Shown: positions 1 to 8,463 of the stretch, in pieces | How positions within the stretch are numbered: the first letter of the stretch is position 1 | Layout: the number at the start of each line of letters is the position of its first letter | Assembly: GCA_943787575.1 (NCBI GenBank) | Contig: CALSMY010000004.1 | Coordinates: forward strand, 1-64,000 | Origin: an uncultured Opitutales bacterium | GTDB lineage: Bacteria > Verrucomicrobiota > Verrucomicrobiia > Opitutales > Seribacteraceae | Direction: 5' to 3' | Length of the DNA stretch: 64,000 nucleotides | Translations under genes and position numbers: made by a program | The notes under the pieces: generated by a model | Told to the model about the DNA's origin: nothing | Databases searched by the model: none | What the model saw: only the letters and a program-made list of their open reading frames with translations

Positions 1-7
1 CTGCTTC

Positions 8-652
8 ATGAACGAATTTGAAAAATTAGAAGCGGAATTAAAGGAGCTTCGCCCCCTCCCGCCAAGCGATGCTTTTACTGCTCGTCTGGAAGAAGCCTTG
101 GGAGATGCCGGAAATGTGGCGATGCGTTGCTTGCCTGATCAAGAGGATGATACCTCGCCGAACGACTCTATTAAAAATATTAAAAAAAAGGTTTTTTCTT
201 CCCGCCTGCTCGTATTTGCCGGATTGGGAAGCCTTGGATTAGCCGCAGTATGGGCGGCAATCTTCTACCTGTCTTCCTCGTTGGTGCCCAATGGTTCTTC
301 CGAACAGAATGATCCCGCAAACCTTTTGATTGCAGAGTCCGGTCCTGTTCCTGAAGTGCCGGGTGCAGGATTGCGGGAAGATCCAGACAGTCCTCTGCAT
401 GGTATCTCTCTCAAGGAATTACAGGATGTATCCGTCATGCCCGTGAGTGGATGGATTGATCCGCAAATCAATCAACGTTTTTTAAGAAGGGTGGACGAGG
501 GCGTGTTTGACCGACCAGGCGGATTGCCCGCCCGTCGGGTACGCCACTATTTTATGGACGAGACCCTCTGGAGCCATCCGGCATCTGATCTGCGCATCCT
601 CTCGACCACACCCCGGGAAGAAGTGATTTTCATCGAACTGGAAACTTATTAA
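8..652 (+). CDS. anti-sigma-like single-pass membrane protein
   Basis: A 214-residue protein with an acidic, helix-prone cytoplasmic N-terminus, one strong transmembrane segment at about residues 62-84 (LLVFAGLGSLGLAAVWAAIF) and a C-terminal extracytoplasmic part of about 120 residues. This layout is that of anti-sigma factors and related regulators, but I see no diagnostic zinc-binding motif, so the family is inferred from architecture and context. The start codon sits in an ATGA (8-11), so an upstream gene outside the window may end at the overlapping TGA. That coupling is common for ECF sigma/anti-sigma pairs. The next gene, a secreted PDZ protein, begins 4 nt after the stop, so the two are almost certainly co-transcribed. 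It could instead be a generic membrane protein of unknown function. Confidence 0.6.
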   Translation: MNEFEKLEAELKELRPLPPSDAFTARLEEALGDAGNVAMRCLPDQEDDTSPNDSIKNIKKKVFSSRLLVFAGLGSLGLAAVWAAIFYLSSSLVPNGSSEQNDPANLLIAESGPVPEVPGAGLREDPDSPLHGISLKELQDVSVMPVSGWIDPQINQRFLRRVDEGVFDRPGGLPARRVRHYFMDETLWSHPASDLRILSTTPREEVIFIELETY

Positions 653-656
653 TTCC

Positions 657-1496
657 ATGAAACGGATTTTCCAACTAAGTTTGTTTCTTATCTGTCCCCT
701 GCTTTGGGTTTACGCAGATATCGACCATGCCTACCTCGGGGTTCATACCACCCGGTTGGATCGCGGGACCAGTTATCAGTTGGGACTACCCCCAGGGGTA
801 CATCTACAAGTTGAAAGGGTTGCCCCGGGCAGTCCCGCGGAAGGGGCGGGGGTTAAGCTCTATGATGTTCTGCTCAAACTGGACGATCAATTATTGATCA
901 ATCCAGAACAATTAAAAACTCTGGTCCGGTTGCGCAACCCAGGCGAACGGATATCTCTTTCCATCTTGCGCCAGGCAAAACCACTCAGCCTGTCGGTTGA
1001 ATTATTGGAGATCCCCGAAAATCATCGGGATTCTTACGGGCGTGAAAGGATGAATCATCCCGATCCTTTCGATATCAATTCTTTATTTGGCCCCGGGGAT
1101 CGTATGAGGGACTTCTTTCGTCGGCATTCTTTTGATTTTCCTGACATTTCTAATTTTCAGGAGCAACACCTGTTTTCCGATCCACGCCAGCAGGGATCCT
1201 CTGTCCCCCCTTCCACCAGTCCGAAAATTCAGGATGATCCATTGCACGGGAATGGTTCTAATACTCAGAGTTATTCCTACTCTTCTTCCACCCAACAAAT
1301 TACCCTAAGTGATGGAGAGGGCAGTTTGCAATGGACGGAAAAAGACGGCTTGCGCTTTTTACGGGCTACCGATTTGGAAGGGCGGGTATTGTTTGAGGGT
1401 TCAATTTCTTCGGATGAGGATAGGAAAATGCTTCCCCCTCGGGTCAGGGATCGTTTACAAGCTATGCAAAAGTCCGGACAGATCCCCCGCGATTGA
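657..1496 (+). CDS. secreted PDZ-domain protein
   Basis: This 279-residue protein has an N-terminal signal peptide (KRIFQLSLFLICPLLWVYA, cleavage near residue 20). One PDZ domain follows at about residues 25-120: LGVHTTRLD at the start, then VAPGSPAEGAGVKLYDVLLK as the carboxylate-loop and helix core. There is no HtrA-type trypsin domain upstream of the PDZ, so it is not a protease by itself. The remaining 160 residues are Ser/Gln/Asp-rich and low-complexity, with no recognisable domain. It is probably a periplasmic peptide- or C-terminus-binding adaptor. It lies directly behind the anti-sigma-like gene, which suggests a role in sensing envelope stress. That role is inferred from position only. 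Confidence 0.7.
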   Translation: MKRIFQLSLFLICPLLWVYADIDHAYLGVHTTRLDRGTSYQLGLPPGVHLQVERVAPGSPAEGAGVKLYDVLLKLDDQLLINPEQLKTLVRLRNPGERISLSILRQAKPLSLSVELLEIPENHRDSYGRERMNHPDPFDINSLFGPGDRMRDFFRRHSFDFPDISNFQEQHLFSDPRQQGSSVPPSTSPKIQDDPLHGNGSNTQSYSYSSSTQQITLSDGEGSLQWTEKDGLRFLRATDLEGRVLFEGSISSDEDRKMLPPRVRDRLQAMQKSGQIPRD

Positions 1497-1619
1497 TCTG
1501 TCCAAACTAGGATTGCGTCCCTACTTGCTTTCAAAAATTAGTCCTTTGGGATACTGCTGAGTGAGTTTTTCGGCGGATGGGAGAGGGTATTTTCAGACCC
1601 TCCAGAATATTTTTCAGCC

Positions 1620-1648
1620 TTGACGAAATCTGACTATTATAAATCATA
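1620..1648 (+). promoter_or_regulatory. candidate promoter of the beta-barrel gene
   Basis: A TTGACG hexamer at 1620-1625 lies about 60 nt upstream of the porin-like start codon, followed 17 nt later by ATCATA (1643-1648). An AT-rich TATTATAAAT lies between them. The -35-like box is good and the -10 match is weak. The downstream gene ends in a strong terminator, so this would be a monocistronic unit. Confidence 0.25.
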
Positions 1649-1681
1649 GATCATACAAACTGCCCCAATTACAAACTGATT

Positions 1682-2670
1682 ATGAAAAAATTCGTTAGTT
1701 TCTTCCTCAGCCTAGCTTTTGCAGGCTCTACATTCGCGCAAATGTCTGGATACAGCACCAGCCAGTCCGACGGCACCACACTCGGAGCCAACGAGACCCT
1801 TACTGCAGACGGGATCGCCCTTGGTAATGCGGTTAAATTGCGTGGGTATGTGGATTTTGTTTCACGTATGAGATTCAGATGCAGCTAACAGAATGAACAA
1901 TTCACACTACTGACGATATCGATCTTTTATCGATCTTTCTCCTGTTACTGCTGAAGTCACCTTAATGCTGTCAGAAGCAATGCTGCCGATATTCTCGAAC
2001 AAGCTTTTGGTCGCTACAGTTTCAATCAAGACTTTCATCTTACATTTGGTCGTCAAGTCACCGTTCTTAGGTTTTGATGCAGATGAAGCACCTGATTGAT
2101 ATGCTGTAACACGAGCCTTACAGTGGAGATTCTGCTCAACTAAACTCGGAAACTTATGTCGATGGATTCGTTTAAATTACAACAATGGAATGTTTGGTTT
2201 ATTTTGGTTTGCATGACTGTATGGTTACATGACCGGATTCTGATGATGATAGACGGATTGCTATTGATATTGCTGCATCCGTTATGTTTTTTCCTGGCTT
2301 GAAGCTCGCTTGGATTTGCTAATGAAAATGGTGGCTCAAATCGATGATGCTCAGCAAATTAACGGCTTGGATTGCTTGGAATCCCAGACGCCTTAACTTT
2401 AGCTATGAGTTTGACTACATTTGATTTCGCAGATGATACCGATGCTTGGGATATGATGCTTCTTGCTAACTATCAGTTCTCTGATTTCTTTGGTGCAACC
2501 TTCGTTACTCTCACTGATGGATGTTGAGTCATCTGGAAGTCTGATCGTATTACCTTTGCCTTCTTTTCAGCATCACCGAAAATTTCGATATCAATGTTGA
2601 GTACAGCCACTACGATAATGACGGTGCTGACGATGATGAGTTCTATTTGCAAGCACTTCTCTCTTACTAA
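1682..2670 (+). pseudogene. indel-shredded outer-membrane beta-barrel (porin-like) gene
   Basis: The first 60 codons are clean: signal peptide FVSFFLSLAFAGSTFAQ, then a mature start. After about 1850 the reading frame changes more than ten times, yet each frame segment still reads as good protein. Examples are IDLSPVTAEVTL, NAADILEQAFGRYSFNQD, FHLTFGRQVTVL, SGDSAQLNSETYVDGF, DAWDMMLLANYQFSDFFG and finally SITENFDINVEYSHYDNDGA through to LQALLSY and a TAA at 2668-2670. Alternating aromatic/polar strands and a C-terminal aromatic residue are typical of outer-membrane beta-barrels. The intact product would be about 330 residues. The damage is almost all small indels with few obvious substitutions. 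It is therefore either a very recent hyper-indel pseudogene or a locally bad consensus, for example from strain-variable porins collapsed in assembly. Confidence 0.7.
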
Positions 2671-2688
2671 ATAACTTTAATCTTTTTA

Positions 2689-2723
2689 AAAGCCCCGTTG
2701 GTATATACCAACGGGGCTTTTTT
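2689..2723 (+). terminator. strong rho-independent terminator
   Basis: A perfect 15-bp inverted repeat (2689-2703 and 2706-2720, core GCCCCGTTGGTA) with a 2-nt apparent loop runs into a T run at 2718-2723. It lies 18 nt after the final stop of the damaged beta-barrel gene. Such a strong terminator fits a highly expressed monocistronic porin. Confidence 0.9.
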
Positions 2724-2845
2724 CTTTTGCGGGCTTGCCTCCCTCATATATCTGAGGCATTGGATAGATCTTTAGCTTTTAAAATCAATGGATGGTAGAC
2801 TAAGCACACACACTTTTACCAGGAAAAGATTTCTTTCTTAGGCCA

Positions 2846-4325
2846 ATGAAGAACGCACCTAAACCAAGCAAGGCATTGCTCAAACAGATTGAGGAGCAGG
2901 GTGATGAACTTGCTTACCTTCAACGAAAGTGCAAGGAGCATGGTATACCCATCCTCATTCTAGTCGAAGGACTGAGCGCGGCAGGGAAGGGAACCCTGAT
3001 CAATCGAATTATCCAACCGCTTGACCCTCGTGGATTCAAGGTTTCCTGCATTGCCTCGCCCAGCCGGGACGAACAACTTCGCCCTTTTCTCTGGCGCTTT
3101 TGGAGCCGTACGCCAAGCACTGGTCGGATTGCCATCTTTGACCGGAGTTGGTATCGAAACCTGCTCGATGCCGATATTGATAAGCGAATGAGCGAAACGG
3201 GACTTGCCCGTGCCTATGAGGATGTACGTGCCTTCGAGCGTCAATTACGGGACGGGGGTACAATCATTCTTAAATTCTTCCTCGAAATTTCCAAGGAGGA
3301 ACAAACCACCCGTTTAGCTGCCTTGCAGGCAAACCCGGCAACCGCCTGGCGGGTGGACGATGCGGTGCTCCAACGCTTGGACCGCTATAAGGAATACAAC
3401 GATGCTGTTACCCGGATGTATCGGGAATCGGATACAGATGCACCCATACCTTGGATTAAGCTTCAGGCAAAGGACAGTTATCAGGCAACTGCCAATGCCC
3501 AGAGGGTCATGATCGAGGTGCTGGGAAAAAGAGTAAAACTTGCCAAGAAGGATGGGTTTTCCACTCCTAAGCCAAATAAGCCTGTTCCTTTGCCTCACTT
3601 TTCCAATGCTCCCAAGCTCAGGGATGTTGATCTTTCTTCCAGTCTTTCCAAAAAAGAATACCTTAAACTAATCGAAGAGAAGCAGGCAAAGATACATGAC
3701 CTGCACTACGAGATGTACCGCCGGCGCGTTCCCATGGTCATCGTTTATGAGGGCTGGGATGCTGCAGGGAAGGGGGGGAATATTCGCCGCTTAACCGCCC
3801 GGATGGATCCACGTGGCTATGAGGTCATCCCGGTGTCGGCCCCCAATGATATTGAAAAGTCCCATCACTACCTTTGGCGTTTCTGGTCGGAATTTCCCAA
3901 GGCTGGACACCTTGCGATCTATGATCGTTCCTGGTACGGTCGGGTACTGGTCGAACGGGTGGAGGGATTTTGTAAGGAATGGGAATGGAAGCAGGCCTAT
4001 CGGGAGATTAATGAGATGGAAGAAAATTTCGTTAATGCCGGTACTATTCTGGTTAAATTTTGGATGCACATTGATCAGAAGGAACAACTCAAACGCTTCA
4101 AGGCACGGGAAGTAAGTCCTAATAAACGATGGAAACTTGGAGATGAGGATTGGAGGAACCGTGAAAAGTGGAAACCTTACGAAGAAGCGACCAACGAGAT
4201 GTTCATGCGTACCCATTCCTGCTCATGCCCCCTGGACCATTATTGAAGGGAATTGTAAACGGTTCGCACGTATCCGTGCCTTGGACACTGTGATCGAGGC
4301 AATTGAACAGCGCTTTTCCGAGTAA
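2846..4325 (+). CDS. polyphosphate:AMP phosphotransferase-like double PPK2 (frameshifted near 4215)
   Basis: Two tandem PPK2 domains transfer phosphate between polyphosphate and nucleotides; the two-domain form is known in the family as polyphosphate:AMP phosphotransferase. Domain 1 (about residues 10-230) has Walker A EGLSAAGKGT, then LDPRGFKV, LWRFWSRTP and FDRSWYRN. Domain 2 (about 275-490) has EGWDAAGKGGNIRRL, MDPRGYEV, LWRFWSEFP and YDRSWYGRVLVERVEG. Each domain keeps the Walker B-like DRSWY. The frame breaks between about 4210 and 4220: one frame ends at 4246, while a neighbouring frame continues as HAPWTIIEGNCKRFARIRALDTVIEAIEQRF to a stop at 4323-4325, which is the expected C-terminus. 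The reconstructed product is about 492 residues, normal for this family. The break is probably a one-base sequence error. It stands alone between a terminator and the polyol operon. Confidence 0.85.
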
Positions 4326-4483
4326 TTATTCACTGAGTAAATTATCTGCCTCCTGGGCAAAGGGGCATCCATGCTGACATCAATCTTGCCAATCTGGTTG
4401 TTGGAATTTAATAAATTTAATATCTCAGATTAAACCTGAGTTCATCTCACACGCTTCATAAATTAACCCAAGATTGATTACCC

Positions 4484-5800
4484 ATGGCTTCTGCGACATC
4501 TATTTTACCCGAAAAACTTCACGAATATCCTCAACAAGATGTGATCGACGGTTCTACCGGATCATCTGCTTCGATTCTTGATGACTGCCTTAACCAGAAC
4601 GATGGAGTGTTGCAACTTATGCACCGTTATGCGGGCAGAACTTTTTGTAGCCCAGGTAAACGATTGCGCCTGGATGAAGAATCCTACCATCCCGATTATA
4701 TGGGAGGTACAGGTCTGGATGAGATCTGGATGGGTTGTACGGTTCCCATCGTTACCGGTGTGATCGATACACGTACTGGCAAAGCTCCGTATCGTGAAGG
4801 AGAGTCCCATGTTCTCACCCCGGGTGGACAGGTTATTTCCCTGCAGGATTTAATTGCAGCCAATCCGGAGACGGTGATGGGAGAGAAAGTCACCGCCTTT
4901 TCGAAAGCGTTGTACGGGGATCCAACCTGGCCGATTGTGTCCAAGAAATTCGACAATTTAAATCCGATTCCTCATCACCTCCACTGGTCCAAGTGGGAAG
5001 TTTACGATATCAATTCTTTTGATAATCCAGGCGTTTGCCCGTCGCATTATCATACCACTGCCATGGGGCTGTACCCCTTTGTGTCGAAGGATGATTTTCT
5101 TGCCTGTATGAAAAGTTTTGGACAGGGCGAGTATAATGGAGTTCGGCATTTATCCCCGCATGTAATGATGCATTTGGACAATGGTTTTGTTATGCCCAAC
5201 GGTGTATTGCATTCGCCCACCGACCTTTGTACCCATGAGGTGCATGTTACCATGGATGAACACTTCCTTGCTGAAGACCTGACACTTGATGGCCAAATCG
5301 GAGCAGCTGATGCCTTTTATGCATGCCGCGAAGAGGACTACCCGAAGGACAAGCATGAGAACTGGGAATACCTCGTAGAAAAGTTCGATTTCGAAGCCAA
5401 TCAGGATCCAAATTTCGTCCAGAAGAATTCCCGCCCGGCAATCACCGCAGAAGAATTTGCTGGAGATGGAGTGGATGCCAAGTGGATTGTATACGGTAAT
5501 TTCCTCGGTGATCAAAAGGTATCCATTCTTCGCCTCACCCTGGCACCTGGTGCCAAGACCAACTTTAGCCCGGAGTGCCCCACACTTTTCCACACCAATG
5601 GCGGAAGTGGCCGGGTAGGAAAGTTAGCGGTCAATTACCATCAAAATATGGTTCTCGGCCAACTCTATCCAGAAATCGGATTTGTTACCCAGGCTGCCCT
5701 GAATAATGGTGGTGTGGAAATTGAGAATACGGGTTCGGAACCACTTGTTCTGACCTTTGACTTTCCACAGAGTGCACATTCCCAAACCCCTGGTGCTTAA
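4484..5800 (+). CDS. cupin-fold protein, possible sugar(-phosphate) isomerase
   Basis: A 438-residue soluble protein with no signal peptide. It looks like a bicupin: a His cluster CPSHYHTTAMG at about residues 185-195 and further His-rich strands (SPHVMMHLDNG, MPNGVLHSPTDLCTHEVHV) at about 225-260 could bind a metal. A second jelly-roll-like half (residues 330-435) contains VSILRLTLAPGAKTN. I do not recognise a named family. A sugar or sugar-phosphate isomerase role is inferred from the fold and from its place at the head of a polyol-type gene run (PfkB kinase, polyol-phosphate dehydrogenases, aldolase). It is followed by a 214-nt gap, so the kinase behind it may have its own promoter. Confidence 0.55.
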   Translation: MASATSILPEKLHEYPQQDVIDGSTGSSASILDDCLNQNDGVLQLMHRYAGRTFCSPGKRLRLDEESYHPDYMGGTGLDEIWMGCTVPIVTGVIDTRTGKAPYREGESHVLTPGGQVISLQDLIAANPETVMGEKVTAFSKALYGDPTWPIVSKKFDNLNPIPHHLHWSKWEVYDINSFDNPGVCPSHYHTTAMGLYPFVSKDDFLACMKSFGQGEYNGVRHLSPHVMMHLDNGFVMPNGVLHSPTDLCTHEVHVTMDEHFLAEDLTLDGQIGAADAFYACREEDYPKDKHENWEYLVEKFDFEANQDPNFVQKNSRPAITAEEFAGDGVDAKWIVYGNFLGDQKVSILRLTLAPGAKTNFSPECPTLFHTNGGSGRVGKLAVNYHQNMVLGQLYPEIGFVTQAALNNGGVEIENTGSEPLVLTFDFPQSAHSQTPGA

Positions 5801-6014
5801 TTGGTAATTAGAGTGGTTCCTGTTAAGCATCACATCCTCCGACTTTAGTTTGAAGGCTGTAAGGCATTTCCAACAAAAGCGTAGGGACTTTATCCACCAG
5901 TTTAAGTTGTGTTTTGTATAGATTGTTAACCAGGCCAACCAATTGGTTTTCCTTGCCATGTAGGGAAAAACCCCATTCTTTCCATCTTTTGGCCCCCCAT
6001 ATTCAAAGAAGTAA

Positions 6015-7055
6015 ATGAGCGATACTACCCAGCCCGCAGAACGCTCCGGATTGTTGTCCGGAGGAAATTGGATCATCGACCAGGTGAAAATCATCGATGT
6101 CTATCCCAAGCACGAACAACTGGCCAATATTTACAGCCAGTCCCAGGGAACCGGTGGTTCTCCTTACAATGTTTTACTCGACCTTGCCAAGATGGGGGCA
6201 AAGTTCCCGCTCGAAGGAGCCGGTCTTGTTGGGCAGGACAGCCTCGGGCAATACATTGTGGATGATTGTAAGAATCATGGGATCGCCACCGATATGCTCA
6301 CTGTGTCACCCGGGACCAGTACATCCTACACGGATGTGATGACCGAGCGGGATGGTGGCCGTCGTACTTTCTTTCATAACCGTGGGGCCAATGCCACTTG
6401 GGATGGATCGGAGATCGATTTCAATGCCAGTTCGGCCAAAATCTTTCATTTGGGCTACCTTCTTCTCCTTGATGAACTCGATAAGGAAGACCCGGAGTAT
6501 GGAACCAAGGCAGCCGCCTTGCTTGCCAAGGCAAGAGCAGCTGGGATGAAAACAAGTATCGATGTGGTCAGTGAGGATAGTGACCGGTTTTATAAAATTA
6601 TCGCACCCGCCCTCAAGCAGGTGGACTACTGTATTTTAAACGAGGTGGAAGCAAGCAAGGTCACCGGTGTTCAGGTTCGCGAGGATGGAAAACTTCTTGA
6701 GGATGGAATTGCCCAGGCCTGTGAAAAATTGTTCGAACTTGGGGTGTCCGAACTTGTGGCCATTCATTTCCCCGAGGGCTCCTACGCTTTGCGTGCTGAT
6801 GGTGAAAAACTTTTACAGGGTTCTTTGGCCTTGCCTAAAGGATATATCAAGGGAGCTGCAGGGGCAGGGGATGCGTTTTGTTCCGGTGTGCTCTTTGGAG
6901 TGCACGAGGGCTGGTCTCTTGAGAAATGCCTGATGACAGGAACTTGTGCTGCCACTGCCTGTATGTCCGATCCCACCTGTACGGATGGTTTGCGCTCCTT
7001 GGAGGATTGTCATGCTCTGGCCGATCAGTTCGGATTTGGAGAGGACGAAAATTAA
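6015..7055 (+). CDS. PfkB-family (ribokinase-like) sugar kinase
   Basis: A 346-residue PfkB kinase. The N-terminal sugar-binding GTGGSPYNVLLDLAKMGA and VGQDSLGQYI segments are typical of the family. The C-terminal signature GAAGAGDAFCSGVLFG (about residues 279-294) holds the GAGD anion hole and the catalytic Asp. The family phosphorylates furanose sugars, deoxysugars or sugar phosphates, and the substrate cannot be read from sequence. It sits in the polyol operon, 78 nt upstream of the PHP gene. With no PTS component in the window, this kinase is the obvious candidate for making the phosphorylated intermediate cleaved by the class II aldolase downstream. Confidence 0.85.
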   Translation: MSDTTQPAERSGLLSGGNWIIDQVKIIDVYPKHEQLANIYSQSQGTGGSPYNVLLDLAKMGAKFPLEGAGLVGQDSLGQYIVDDCKNHGIATDMLTVSPGTSTSYTDVMTERDGGRRTFFHNRGANATWDGSEIDFNASSAKIFHLGYLLLLDELDKEDPEYGTKAAALLAKARAAGMKTSIDVVSEDSDRFYKIIAPALKQVDYCILNEVEASKVTGVQVREDGKLLEDGIAQACEKLFELGVSELVAIHFPEGSYALRADGEKLLQGSLALPKGYIKGAAGAGDAFCSGVLFGVHEGWSLEKCLMTGTCAATACMSDPTCTDGLRSLEDCHALADQFGFGEDEN

Positions 7056-7133
7056 AGCCTTTTTGTAAAACTTTCATCTTTGCGGAAATTCTTCCGCCCC
7101 CTTTTTTCTCCTCCCTAACCAATCCTGTACAAT

Positions 7134-8453
7134 ATGTCTGAAAACAGTAATGATTTTAATCCCTCCATTCGGGAAAAGATTTTAAACGAGGCTGCGGCCA
7201 ACGAAACCTTCCCAGCGGCCAAGCCTATTCTTAATGCCCATGCCCACACCTTTTATTCTTTTAATTACAAAGGATATTCACCGACCACTTTTGCCCTGGA
7301 GGCCAAACGGGCGGGCTTGGAAATTGGGGGGATTGTGGACTTTGATGTGCTTGACGGCCTTGAGGAATTTTGGACGGCCAGTCGCCGGCTCGATCTTAAG
7401 GGTTGTATAGGTTTGGAATCCCGTGTCTTTGTTCCCGAGTTTTCTGAGCGGGTGATTAATTCGCCGGGCGAGCCGGGCATCAGTTATCATATGGGCATTG
7501 GATTTACCACCACTGCCATACCTGAGGAAGCCCAGAAATTTTTGGACAGTATGCGCCATACTTCGGAGACCCGTAACCGGGCGATGGCAGACCGCGTAAA
7601 CGCGTACCTCGATCCGCTGGTCCTTGATTATGAAAAAGATGTTGCACCCTTAGCCCCTAAGGGGAACGCCACCGAACGTCACCTCTGCCTGGCATATGCC
7701 CTGAAGGCAGCAGCTCAATACCCCGAGGAGTCTGCCTTGCGCAATTTTTGGGGAGAAAAGCTTGGGGTGGCTCCTGAAGATTTAAAGGAATTGCCAGATG
7801 GTCGTGCGATTACCGATTTGATCCGGGCTAAAACCATGAAGAAGGGTGGGGTAGGTTATGTACAGCCAGACTCTGGTTCCTTTCCCCAAATGGCAGATAT
7901 GAACAAATTTGTCCTTCTTTGTGAAGCCCTGCCTACCATTACCTGGCTGGACGGTACCTCCGATGGAGAATCAGCTATTGAAGAACTGGTCGAAGTTTCC
8001 CGGTCCACGGGTGCAGTTGCTTTTAATATTATACCCGATCGAAACTATACTCCCGGTTCGCCCGATCAAAAACTTGCCAACCTTAAACAGGTCATTCAAT
8101 TGACCGAAGATTTGGGTCTCCCCTTGATTGGTGGTACAGAAATGAACAGTCCCGGTCAAAAGTTTGTGGATGATTTTGATTCCGCAGAGCTTAACCCGCA
8201 CCGTGAATCTTTTCTTCGCGGAGGTCGTATTCTCCATGCACATTCCACCCTGCAAAAAGCCGCTGGTCTGGGATATTTGAGCGATTGGGCAAAGGGAAAT
8301 TTCTCCGATGTTCACAAAAAGAATGATTTCTTTGCCGAATTTGGAAAAGTATTTTCTCCAAAGGGTGAACAGGTACTGCTTGATCGTTTGAATGGGGAGA
8401 TGCTTCCCGAACAAGTGATTGCCCTTGCCGGTGAGGCAATGGGTACCTCTTAA
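7134..8453 (+). CDS. PHP-domain metal-dependent hydrolase
   Basis: A 439-residue protein with a PHP motif at residues 34-41 (NAHAHTFYS, the family's HxH). It also has GGIVDFDVLDG (about 62-72), LESRVFVPEF (about 92-101) and ISYHMGIGF (about 115-123), the expected positions of further metal ligands. GTEMNSPGQKF supplies late conserved acids. PHP proteins are phosphoesterases, such as histidinol phosphatase and nucleases, or related metallohydrolases. At 439 residues it is longer than small PHP phosphatases. It ends 10 nt before the polyol-phosphate dehydrogenase gene, so translational coupling is likely. A role as a sugar-phosphate phosphatase or lactonase-like step is inference from context. 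Confidence 0.7.
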   Translation: MSENSNDFNPSIREKILNEAAANETFPAAKPILNAHAHTFYSFNYKGYSPTTFALEAKRAGLEIGGIVDFDVLDGLEEFWTASRRLDLKGCIGLESRVFVPEFSERVINSPGEPGISYHMGIGFTTTAIPEEAQKFLDSMRHTSETRNRAMADRVNAYLDPLVLDYEKDVAPLAPKGNATERHLCLAYALKAAAQYPEESALRNFWGEKLGVAPEDLKELPDGRAITDLIRAKTMKKGGVGYVQPDSGSFPQMADMNKFVLLCEALPTITWLDGTSDGESAIEELVEVSRSTGAVAFNIIPDRNYTPGSPDQKLANLKQVIQLTEDLGLPLIGGTEMNSPGQKFVDDFDSAELNPHRESFLRGGRILHAHSTLQKAAGLGYLSDWAKGNFSDVHKKNDFFAEFGKVFSPKGEQVLLDRLNGEMLPEQVIALAGEAMGTS

Positions 8454-8463
8454 TTTTTCTTAG

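Noticed and set aside
2741-2764. Small inverted repeat TGCCTC/GAGGCA after the porin terminator
   Set aside because: The stem is only six pairs with no T run or promoter context, so it is likely chance.
3791-4216. 141-codon minus-strand open frame inside the PPK2 gene
   Set aside because: It is fully antisense to a conserved PPK2 domain and has no recognisable domain or start signals.
5624-6094. 156-codon minus-strand open frame across the cupin-PfkB gap
   Set aside because: It overlaps both flanking genes antisense and shows no conserved motifs, so the 214-nt gap is treated as non-coding.
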